From DATLGB01 sp963724135 (lineage in GTDB: Bacteria > Actinomycetota > Thermoleophilia > Solirubrobacterales > Solirubrobacteraceae): a stretch of DNA of 64,000 nucleotides. The translations under genes were made by a program, and so were the position numbers. How positions within the stretch are numbered: position 1 is the first letter of the stretch; each line of letters begins with the position of its first letter. A model generated the notes under the pieces. That model ran no database searches and was not told the origin of the DNA. It worked only from the letters and a program-made list of their open reading frames with translations. The DNA lies in the NCBI GenBank assembly GCA_963724135.1, contig CAVRTA010000004.1, positions 248,001-312,000 on the forward strand, written 5' to 3'. Positions 16,094 through 23,191 of the stretch are shown piece after piece.

Positions 16094-17523
16094 TCGGGTG
16101 CGACATCCTGGCCCGGCACCAGCGCCAGCGCGGGGAGGAGGTCTTCTTTCTCACCGGCACCGACGAGCACGGTGAACCGGTCGCGCTGGCCGCGGAGGCG
16201 GCCGGCGTCACCCCGCAGGAGCTGGCCGATCAGAACGCGCGGCGCTTCGAGGACCTGATCCCGCTCATCAACGTCTCGAGCGACTTCTTCATCCGCACCA
16301 GCGACGAGCGCCATAAGGCCGCCGTCCAGGAGATCATGCAGCGTGTCCACGACAACGGGCACGTCTACCAGGGCACCTACGAGGGCTGGTACTGCCCTCG
16401 CTGCGCGGACTTCAAGACGGAGGCCGAGATCGGGCCCGACAACACGTGCCCGATCCACAAGATTCCGCTCACGCGCGAGCACGAGGACAACTGGTTCTTC
16501 CGGCTGTCGGCGTTCCAGGAGCGCCTCGAGCAGCTCTACACCGACCAGCCCGACTGGGTCCTCCCGCGGGTGCGGTACAACGAGGCGCGCGCGTTCATCA
16601 CCGGCGGGCTGCAGGACGTCTCGCTCAGCCGCGCCAAGATCAGCTGGGGCGTCACGGTCCCCTGGGATCCCGAGCACGTCTTCTACGTGTGGTTCGACGC
16701 GCTCCTGAACTACTACACCGCGCTGCGCTTCGCGCGCGACGGCGAGGACCTGACCGCCACCTTCTGGCCCGCCACCTACCACGTGATGGCCAAGGACATC
16801 CTCAAGTTCCACTGCGTGATCTGGCCGGCGCTGCTGCTCGCCGCGGGGCTCGAGCTGCCGCGGCACATCTTCGTCCACGGGTACCTGCTGATGAACGAGG
16901 AGAAGATGTCCAAGTCGCTGGGCAACGTGCTCGATCCCTTCGCGATCATCGACAAGTTCGGGACCGACGCCCTGCGCTACTACTGCTTCCGCGAGGTGTC
17001 CTTCGGGCTCGACGGCGAGGTCTCGCCGGAGGGGTTCGAGACGCGGTACACGACCGAGCTCGCCAACGACTACGGCAACCTCGCCAGCCGCACGCTGAAC
17101 ATGCTGCGCCGCTACGCGGACGCGCGCGTCCCCGAGGCCGACCCCGAGCCGGAGCTCGCGGCGGACTTCGACGCGCTGCCAAGCGAGGTGTGCGAGCTGC
17201 TCGACCGCGCCGAGGTCACGCAGGCGCTCGAGCGCATCTGGGTTCGCGTCCGGCGCCTGAACCGCTACGTCGAGGAGACGGCGCCGTGGCAGCTGGCCAA
17301 GCAGGACGACCAGGCCGAGCGCCTGGCTGTCGTGCTGCGCTCGCTCGCGGAGGGCCTGCGCACCGTCACCGTCCTGCTGCAGTCGTATCTCCCGGAGAGC
17401 ACGGACAAGCTGCTCGCCGCGCTCGGCGACGAGCGCACGGCGATCGCCGATGCCGCCTTCGGCTCCGGCAGGCCGGGCGCCGAGATCTCAGAGCTCGCGC
17501 CGCTGTTTCCCAGAGTCGGGTGA
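16021..17523 (+). CDS. metG: Methionine--tRNA ligase
   Basis: A 500-residue class I synthetase. The HIGH signature appears as HLGH in AAPHLGHAYTMIG, and KMSKS is present in NEEKMSKSLGNVLDPF. One zinc knuckle is visible in the connective peptide (YCPRC ... TCPIH, about residues 125-150). The enzyme ends after the anticodon-binding helical domain, without the C-terminal tRNA-binding/dimerisation domain seen in E. coli, as in the Thermus-type monomeric enzymes. The ATG at 16021 gives the family start MAFYVTTPIFYVN. First gene of the ten-gene overlapping run. Confidence 0.97.
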   Translation: MAFYVTTPIFYVNAAPHLGHAYTMIGCDILARHQRQRGEEVFFLTGTDEHGEPVALAAEAAGVTPQELADQNARRFEDLIPLINVSSDFFIRTSDERHKAAVQEIMQRVHDNGHVYQGTYEGWYCPRCADFKTEAEIGPDNTCPIHKIPLTREHEDNWFFRLSAFQERLEQLYTDQPDWVLPRVRYNEARAFITGGLQDVSLSRAKISWGVTVPWDPEHVFYVWFDALLNYYTALRFARDGEDLTATFWPATYHVMAKDILKFHCVIWPALLLAAGLELPRHIFVHGYLLMNEEKMSKSLGNVLDPFAIIDKFGTDALRYYCFREVSFGLDGEVSPEGFETRYTTELANDYGNLASRTLNMLRRYADARVPEADPEPELAADFDALPSEVCELLDRAEVTQALERIWVRVRRLNRYVEETAPWQLAKQDDQAERLAVVLRSLAEGLRTVTVLLQSYLPESTDKLLAALGDERTAIADAAFGSGRPGAEISELAPLFPRVG

Positions 17524-18272
17524 TCGACAGCCACACCCACCTCGACTCGACGCCCGGCGACGATGCCGAGATCGTCGAGCGCGCGCGGGCGGCCGGCGTT
17601 TCGAGGCTCGTGACCGTCGGCACCGACCGCGATTCGCGCCGCCGCGCACTCGCGGCCGCGGAGGAGTTCCCGGGCGTCGTCTACGCGGCGATCGGCCACC
17701 ACCCGAACTCGTCGGCCGGCTTCTCCGACGCGGACGCGGCCGACGTCGCCGAGCTCGCCCGCGACGAGCACTGCCGGGCGGTCGGCGAGACCGGGCTCGA
17801 CTACTTCCGCGACCACGCCGGCCGCTCGGACCAGGCGCGCGCGTTTGCCGCGCACATCGAGGTCGCTCGCGCGACCGGCAAGCCGCTCGTCATCCACACG
17901 CGCGCGGCCGACGACGACACGATCGCCACGCTCGCCCGTGACGCGCGCGATCTGACCGTCATCCTGCACTGCTTCTCGATGCCGTCGCGCCTGGACGAGT
18001 GCCTCGATCACGGCTGGTACGTCTCTTACGCCGGCAACGTGACCTACCCGAAGTCGCAGGCGCTCGCCGCGACGGCGCTGCGCGCGCCGCTGGACCGCTT
18101 GCTCGTGGAAACCGACGCGCCCTACCTGACGCCGCAGGCCGTGCGCAAGGATCGCAACCAGCCGGCCTACGTGGTCCACACGGCACGCTTCATCGCGGAG
18201 GCCCGCGGCATCGGCTACGACGAGCTCGAGGCCGCGGTCGAGGCCAACGCGGCACAACTCTTCGGCTGGTGA
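17520..18272 (+). CDS. tatD: TatD family metal-dependent DNase
   Basis: 250 residues from a GTG overlapping metG by GTGA. The amidohydrolase metal ligands are all visible: SHTHLD at the N-terminus (HxH), the GETGLDYFRD glutamate, VIHTRAAD, ILHCFSM and VETDAPYLTP. TatD proteins are 3'-5' exonucleases active on single-stranded DNA and on damaged ends. The position between metG and rsmA is a common arrangement in many bacteria. Confidence 0.95.
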   Translation: MIDSHTHLDSTPGDDAEIVERARAAGVSRLVTVGTDRDSRRRALAAAEEFPGVVYAAIGHHPNSSAGFSDADAADVAELARDEHCRAVGETGLDYFRDHAGRSDQARAFAAHIEVARATGKPLVIHTRAADDDTIATLARDARDLTVILHCFSMPSRLDECLDHGWYVSYAGNVTYPKSQALAATALRAPLDRLLVETDAPYLTPQAVRKDRNQPAYVVHTARFIAEARGIGYDELEAAVEANAAQLFGW

Positions 18273-19093
18273 GCGGCGCCGGCGGGCCCATCCAGCCGAG
18301 CCTGCGCCGCCTGAAGCAGTTCGGCGTGCGGCCGGTGCGCGACCTCGGCCAGAACTTCCTCATCGACTCGAACATCCTCGGCGTCATCGCGCGCGAGGCC
18401 GACCTCGGCGCCGGCGACGTCGTGCTCGAGGTCGGGGGCGGGCTCGGGGTCCTCTCCGAGCACCTCGCCGCCGCCGCCGCGCACGTCCACGTCGTCGAGA
18501 TCGATCCCAACCTCGAGCCGGCGCTGCGCGACGCGCTGGCGCCCTTCGCCAACACGACGCTGCATCTGACGGACGCGACCGGCCTCGACTACCCGGCCCT
18601 CGATCCCGTGCCCACCAAGGTCGTCGCCAACCTCCCCTACGGCGTCGCCGCCACGGTCATCCTCGACACCGTGGTCCAGTTGCGCGACGTGACCCGCTGG
18701 GTCGCCATGGTGCAGCGCGAGGTGGGCCAGCGCCTGGCCGCGGCGCCGGGCACGCCCGCCTACGGGGCGCCCTCGGTGCTGGCGCAGCTGTCGTGCGACG
18801 TGAAGGTCGCGCGCGCCGTGTCGCGAACCGTCTTTCACCCGGTGCCCAACGTCGACTCCGTCCTCGTCCGCCTCGATCGCACAGGCCCACCCGCGCCCCC
18901 GGACGTGCGCGCGCTGGTCAGCGCCGGCTTCGCGCACCGGCGCAAGATGCTCGCGCGCTCCCTGGCCCAGTCCGGAGTGGCCGGTCGTGATGCCGTGCGG
19001 GCCGCCCTGGAGGCGCTGGGCCTCGGCGCCGACGTGCGCGCGGAGCGCCTGGCGCCGGCGGACTGGGTGCGCCTGGCCGAGGCGCTGCGGTGA
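18269..19093 (+). CDS. rsmA: 16S rRNA (adenine(1518/1519)-N6)-dimethyltransferase
   Basis: KsgA/RsmA dimethylates two adjacent adenines near the 3' end of 16S rRNA late in 30S assembly. The 274-residue protein begins at a GTG overlapping tatD and carries RDLGQNFLID, the SAM motif VLEVGGGLGVLSEHL, VVEIDPNL, the catalytic NLPYGVAATVI motif and the C-terminal FHPVPNVDSVLVRL block. Loss of this gene in other bacteria gives kasugamycin resistance. It overlaps ispE by GTGA. Confidence 0.97.
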   Translation: MSGAGGPIQPSLRRLKQFGVRPVRDLGQNFLIDSNILGVIAREADLGAGDVVLEVGGGLGVLSEHLAAAAAHVHVVEIDPNLEPALRDALAPFANTTLHLTDATGLDYPALDPVPTKVVANLPYGVAATVILDTVVQLRDVTRWVAMVQREVGQRLAAAPGTPAYGAPSVLAQLSCDVKVARAVSRTVFHPVPNVDSVLVRLDRTGPPAPPDVRALVSAGFAHRRKMLARSLAQSGVAGRDAVRAALEALGLGADVRAERLAPADWVRLAEALR

Positions 19094-19908
19094 CCCTGCG
19101 CACCACGGCACCGGGCAAGGTCAACCTCTGCCTGTTCGTCGGCGAGCCACGCCCGGACGGCTACCACCCGATTGTCTCCCTCTTCCAGTCCGTCTCCCTC
19201 GCCGACACGATCAAGCTCGACTTCACAAAAGGGACGGACCCTTTTGTGAAGGACGAGGTGATCTGCCCGGGCGTGGCGGGGCCGAACCTGGCGGCGAAGG
19301 CGCTGGCCGCGTATCGCGCGGCGACCGGCTGGGACGGGCCGCCGGTACGCGTCGTCATCGAGAAGCGCGTCCCCGTCGCGGCGGGCATGGGCGGTGGTTC
19401 GGGTGACGCGGCCGCTGTGCTGCGGCTCGTCGCCGAAGCCGCCGGCGAGCCTGTGCCGGCCGGGCTGGCGCTGTCGCTCGGGGCCGACGTGCCGTTCCAG
19501 CTCGTGGGCGGGCGGGCGCTTGTCACGGGCATCGGCGAGCGGGTCGCGCCCCTCCCGCCCGGCCCGCCGGACGCGCTGGTGATCTATCCCTCCGAGCACC
19601 GGCTCGCGACCCCCGCCGTCTACGCCGAGGCCGACCGGCTCGCCACGACGCGCGACGCACGGGCGCTCGCCGTCGCCGAGGCGGACGTGCGCGCGGGCGC
19701 GCTCCCGAGTGTCAATGATCTCCAGGACGCCGCGCGCTCGCTGTGTCCCTCGATCGACCGGGCGCTGGAGCAGCTGCTGAGGGCCGGTGCCGACTCCGCC
19801 CTCGTCGCCGGGTCGGGGCCGACCGTGTTCGGCAGCTTCGACGACCGCGAGCGCGCCGCCGCCGTCGCCGCCGTGCTGCCGGGCGCGGTCGCGGTGGAGC
19901 CGCTGTGA
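19090..19908 (+). CDS. ispE: 4-(cytidine 5'-diphospho)-2-C-methyl-D-erythritol kinase, carrying an in-frame palindromic element
   Basis: IspE phosphorylates CDP-methylerythritol in the MEP isoprenoid pathway. The 272-residue GHMP kinase has APGKVNLCLFVGEPRPDGYHPIVSLFQSVSL at the N-terminus (catalytic Lys/Asp region), the ATP loop PVAAGMGGGSGDAAAVLRL (about residues 97-115) and GADVPFQLVGGRA. Residues 45-54 (FTKGTDPFVK) are encoded entirely by a 31-bp perfect palindrome (19221-19251) that recurs after eno. They fall in a surface loop region between DTIKLD and DEVICPGV, outside the catalytic motifs, so the enzyme is probably active. GTG start, overlapped with rsmA; overlaps the PAP2 gene by GTGA. 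Confidence 0.95.
   Translation: MTLRTTAPGKVNLCLFVGEPRPDGYHPIVSLFQSVSLADTIKLDFTKGTDPFVKDEVICPGVAGPNLAAKALAAYRAATGWDGPPVRVVIEKRVPVAAGMGGGSGDAAAVLRLVAEAAGEPVPAGLALSLGADVPFQLVGGRALVTGIGERVAPLPPGPPDALVIYPSEHRLATPAVYAEADRLATTRDARALAVAEADVRAGALPSVNDLQDAARSLCPSIDRALEQLLRAGADSALVAGSGPTVFGSFDDRERAAAVAAVLPGAVAVEPL
19221..19251 (+). repeat. 31-bp palindromic element, copy 1 (inside ispE)
   Basis: Arms CTTCACAAAAGGG and CCCTTTTGTGAAG are exact reverse complements of 13 bp around the loop ACGGA. The whole 31 bp is the exact reverse complement of 44936-44966. The sequence is markedly AT-richer than the gene around it and is read through in frame. No target-site duplication is visible. Confidence 0.95.
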
Positions 19909-20468
19909 GAGCGGCGCTGCTCGCCGGCACGGGTGCGGCGGTGTTCGTGACCCTCGGCCTCCTCACGCACCACGAGCGCGCCCTCGGCGTCGACCGCGCC
20001 GCCTTCGACGCCCTCGAGCCCCTGCGCGGCGCGGTCGGGCTCGACGTGATCCGCGTGATCACCGAGATCGGCTCCTATCCCGCCGCCGCCCTGGTCGGCT
20101 TCGCCGGCGTCGTCTTCGCCGTGCGCCGGGGTGAGCAGGGCACCGCGGCCGCCCTTGCGCTCGGCGTGCTGTCGATCATCTTCCTGGTCGCGGCGGCGAA
20201 GCAGCTCTGGGACCGACCGCGCCCCAGCGGTGGCTTCTACGTGCCGCAGGGCCGCTCGTATCCCTCGGGCCACAGCGCCTACGCGGTGGTCTGGGTGAGC
20301 GTCGCAGTGCTGACCGGGCGCCGTGCTTTGATCGTCGCCGCAGCAGTCGTCGCCGTAACCATCGGGGTGAGCCGCCTCTATCTTCATGTGCACTACGTGA
20401 CCGACGTGCTGGGCGGCCTCGCCCTCGGTACAGCGGTCTTCGCGCTCGTTCTGGCCCGGACACGATGA
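19905..20468 (+). CDS. PAP2 family phosphatase
   Basis: 187 residues with about five membrane segments. All three PAP2 signature parts are present: KQLWDRPRP, YPSGHSAY and SRLYLHVHYVTD, holding the catalytic histidines and arginine facing the outer side of the membrane. Members dephosphorylate undecaprenyl pyrophosphate or phosphatidate-type lipids. Placement directly after ispE, an isoprenoid gene, fits a role in recycling the polyprenyl carrier, but the substrate is inferred. GTG start overlapping ispE by 4 nt. Confidence 0.9.
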   Translation: MRAALLAGTGAAVFVTLGLLTHHERALGVDRAAFDALEPLRGAVGLDVIRVITEIGSYPAAALVGFAGVVFAVRRGEQGTAAALALGVLSIIFLVAAAKQLWDRPRPSGGFYVPQGRSYPSGHSAYAVVWVSVAVLTGRRALIVAAAVVAVTIGVSRLYLHVHYVTDVLGGLALGTAVFALVLARTR

Positions 20469-20686
20469 GCAACACGTCACTCACCTACCTGATCGCCGCG
20501 ATCGTCGGCGTGTCCAGCCTGGCGCTGTGGTCGTGGCTGATCCTGGTCCCGGCCTACACGGCGTACACGCGCTGGTGGGAGCGCACCGTCGCCGTGCTCA
20601 TGAGCATCTACGTCCTCGTCGCGATGCTCGCGGCCGGGGGACTGATCGGCGCGATCTTCCTCTGGTACTACGACCGCATCGGGTGA
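20465..20686 (+). CDS. Small two-pass membrane protein
   Basis: 73 residues, ATG overlapping the PAP2 stop by 4 nt and its own stop overlapping the PucR-type gene by 4 nt. Two hydrophobic segments (about residues 7-30 and 42-68) are joined by a short aromatic/basic turn (YTAYTRWWERT). No known motif. The tight coupling on both sides makes it very likely real. Confidence 0.8.
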   Translation: MSNTSLTYLIAAIVGVSSLALWSWLILVPAYTAYTRWWERTVAVLMSIYVLVAMLAAGGLIGAIFLWYYDRIG

Positions 20687-21954
20687 GCGTGAGCCCCCCG
20701 CAGGAACCCGTGGCGGCCCACGACCTCGAGGCGCTGCACGCGGTCACAGACGCGGTCGCCGCGGGTGCCGGGCTGCCCGAGGTGGTGCGCGCCTCCAGCC
20801 GCGCCCTCGGCGCCTCCCTCGTGCTGCTCGACCACACCAGCGCGGTCCTCGCCGTCGCCGCCCGCTCCAGCGCCGACGAGCGGTCGCTGATGGCCGACGC
20901 CCAGGGCGTCGAGACGCACGAGCTCGTCGTCGGCGGCGGCACGGTCGGCCGCCTGCGTATGCGCAGCCGGTCGGGGGAACCGCCAGCGGCGTTCCTGACC
21001 ATGGTGCTGACGCTGATCGCCTCCGAGGTCGAGCGGCTGCGCGCGCCCGAGCGACAGTCCGAGGTCGCGCAGGAGACGTTCCTGCGCGCGCTCCTCGACC
21101 GCACGGTGACCGACCGCGGCGACATCCTCGCGCGCAGCGCCGAGCTGGGCCTCAACCTGGACAGCGGCGGCGCCGTCGTCGTCGTGCGCGCTCACCACTT
21201 CGCCGTCTCCGAGATGGACTGGCGCGGCCGCGTCCTCTCCGTCGCCGAGCGCTCCACGCGCGCGACCGCGCCGGGCGCGCTGCTCGCCGTGCTCGACCAT
21301 CCGGCGTCCGCCGCGACCGGCATGATCGTGATGCTCGTCGCCGCCGACGGCGCCGACGCAGTGCGGCGCTGCGCCGCCGTCGTCGCCCGCGAGCTGCAGG
21401 CCGCACTGGGCGGCTTCACGTTCGCCGTCGGCCATTCGCGCGTCGCGCACGACGCCGCCGATCTCTACCGCGCGGGCCAGGAGGCGCTGCTCGCCGCCAA
21501 CGTCGCCGAGGCCGCGCCCGGCGGGCAGGAGTCCGACGAGCCGGCCGCCGTGCTCGCCTTCGAGGACACGGGCGCCTACCGGCTGCTGCTCCCCGCGATG
21601 TCCGAGGACCCCGGCGAGCTGCATCGCTTCTATGACGAGACGATCGCCCCGCTGGTCGCCTACGACGATCAGTACGAGACCGACCTCGTGGCGACTCTGG
21701 AGACGTTCCTCGACTGCGACGGCAACGTCGCGAACACGGCTGGGAAGCTCTTCACCCACCGTCACACGATCCGCTACCGGCTCACGCGCGTCCACGAGCT
21801 CACCGGCCACGACGTCTCCTCGACGGACGGCCGCGAGCGCCTCGGGCTCGGGCTCAAGGCGATGCGCGTGCTCGGCATCGCCGGCCCCGGTGGCCCGGCC
21901 CGCGAGCGCGGCGCCGGCGGCGGCCGCGTCCCGCGCGAGCCGAAGGATCGATGA
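20683..21954 (+). CDS. PucR/CdaR family transcriptional regulator
   Basis: 423 residues. The N-terminal half resembles the GAF-like sensory region followed by a GGDEF-like central domain typical of the family; the C-terminus holds the PucR helix-turn-helix: LVATLETFLDCDGNVANTAGKLFTHRHTIRYRLTRVHELTG (about 340-380), with the invariant N-x-x-x-A-x-x-L-F-x-H-R-N/H-T pattern. Relatives control purine, sugar-diacid or amino-acid use. It precedes a nucleoside phosphorylase by an ATGA overlap, which hints at a purine-related signal but does not prove it. A second in-frame GTG lies 6 nt downstream. Confidence 0.88.
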   Translation: MSVSPPQEPVAAHDLEALHAVTDAVAAGAGLPEVVRASSRALGASLVLLDHTSAVLAVAARSSADERSLMADAQGVETHELVVGGGTVGRLRMRSRSGEPPAAFLTMVLTLIASEVERLRAPERQSEVAQETFLRALLDRTVTDRGDILARSAELGLNLDSGGAVVVVRAHHFAVSEMDWRGRVLSVAERSTRATAPGALLAVLDHPASAATGMIVMLVAADGADAVRRCAAVVARELQAALGGFTFAVGHSRVAHDAADLYRAGQEALLAANVAEAAPGGQESDEPAAVLAFEDTGAYRLLLPAMSEDPGELHRFYDETIAPLVAYDDQYETDLVATLETFLDCDGNVANTAGKLFTHRHTIRYRLTRVHELTGHDVSSTDGRERLGLGLKAMRVLGIAGPGGPARERGAGGGRVPREPKDR

Positions 21955-22748
21955 GGGTCGGGATCATCACGGGCTCCGGGACCTACGCGCTGCCCGGCTT
22001 CGAGGCGGCGGCGAGGGAGCCGGTGAGCACCGAATGGGGCGACACCGAGGTCACGCGCGGCACGCTCTCAGGCGTGGACGTCGTGCACGTCAGCCGCCAC
22101 GGCGAGGGTCACGTCCGGCTCTCCAACCACGTCACGCACCGCGCCAACGTGGACGCGCTCCGGCAGTCGGGCTGCGACGCCGTGCTGGCGGTCACCGTCT
22201 GCGGCGCCGTCGACCCCAGCGTCGAGCTCGGCTCGCTGATCGTGTTCGACGACCTCCACTTCCTGGTCAACCGGCTGGCGGACGGGAGCGTCTGCACCTT
22301 CTACGACACCCCGGGAGATCCCCGGCGGGCGCACTGGATCTACGAGGACCCGTACTCGCCGGAGCTGCGGCGCGCGCTGCTCGCGGGCGCACACGCGGCG
22401 GGCGTCAGCGCGCGCGACGGCGGCTGCTACGGGCACGTGGACGGGCCGCGCTTCAACACGAGGGCCGAGATCCGCGGGCTGGCGGCGTGCGGGGTCACCG
22501 CCGTCTCGCAGACCGCCGGTCCCGAGACCGTGCTGTGCGGGGAGGCCGAGCTGCCGTTCGGTCTCGTCGGCTACGCGACCGACTACGCCAACGGCGTGAA
22601 GACCGAGGCGACGCCGGTGGAGCGGCTGCTCGAGCTGATCGCCGCCTCGACCGCGACCTTCGCGGCGGTGCTGGCCGCGGCCGTCCAGGGGATCGACGCG
22701 AGCGCGCTCGCGCCGCCCGGCGTCAACTACCGCTTCCACGACTCCTGA
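21951..22748 (+). CDS. MTAP/PNP family nucleoside phosphorylase
   Basis: 265 residues of the purine nucleoside phosphorylase / methylthioadenosine phosphorylase family. Hallmarks: IITGSGTYALPGF at the N-terminus, VSRHGEGHVRLSNHVTHRANVDAL (phosphate and ribose site), AVTVCGAVDP, and YGHVDGPRFNTRAEIRGL. These enzymes split methylthioadenosine or purine nucleosides with phosphate. HRAN is typical of the MTAP branch. ATG overlaps the PucR-type gene; the following frame overlaps it through CTGA. Confidence 0.87.
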   Translation: MRVGIITGSGTYALPGFEAAAREPVSTEWGDTEVTRGTLSGVDVVHVSRHGEGHVRLSNHVTHRANVDALRQSGCDAVLAVTVCGAVDPSVELGSLIVFDDLHFLVNRLADGSVCTFYDTPGDPRRAHWIYEDPYSPELRRALLAGAHAAGVSARDGGCYGHVDGPRFNTRAEIRGLAACGVTAVSQTAGPETVLCGEAELPFGLVGYATDYANGVKTEATPVERLLELIAASTATFAAVLAAAVQGIDASALAPPGVNYRFHDS

Positions 22749-23191
22749 CGTCCGCGTTCGTGATCGCGCCGGAGCCCGGCCCGCTCGGCGAGCTGCTGGC
22801 CGAGCGCGCGGTCGCCGCGCTCGGCGGGGCCGAGGTGATCGATCGGGACGAGCTGCGCGAGCGCGCGGCGGCCGCGAGCGCGCCGATCCTGATCGCGAAC
22901 GCCGCGGCCCCGCGCTTCGGCCCCGCGCACGTCTCCGTGGCGCTCGCCGATCTCGAGGCCGGCGTGGACGTCAGCTTCGGCCCGGGGATGGTCGGCGGCT
23001 GGTACCTGGTCGCGCTCGCCCGGCCGTACTCGCGGGTGCTCGATCTCCTCGAGGGTCGCGGAAGCCCTTTCGACCTCGGCCTCGAGGTCGGCCTGCTGCG
23101 CGCGGAGCGGCTGTTGCAGACCCAGGGCGATGCGTTGGCGCTGGCGAAAGATCCGCTGGTGGCGTCAGGGGTGCGTGCCCTGCTGCGTTGA
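22745..23191 (+). CDS. DUF2064-like (GT-A fold) protein with a probable CTG start
   Basis: About 148 residues resembling the DUF2064 / rSAM-associated transferase family: AFVIAPEPGPLGELLAERAV corresponds to the family's opening strand and P-loop-like turn, and ADLEAGVDVSFGPGMVGGWYLVALARP to its conserved DVVLGP...GGYYLIGL block. It is shorter than usual and lacks the basic residues of the opening motif, so activity is doubtful. All other junctions in this operon are NTGA overlaps; here it would be CTGA with a CTG start at 22745, which also keeps the first strand intact. GTG 22760 is the alternative. Confidence 0.7.
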   Translation: MTSAFVIAPEPGPLGELLAERAVAALGGAEVIDRDELRERAAAASAPILIANAAAPRFGPAHVSVALADLEAGVDVSFGPGMVGGWYLVALARPYSRVLDLLEGRGSPFDLGLEVGLLRAERLLQTQGDALALAKDPLVASGVRALLR

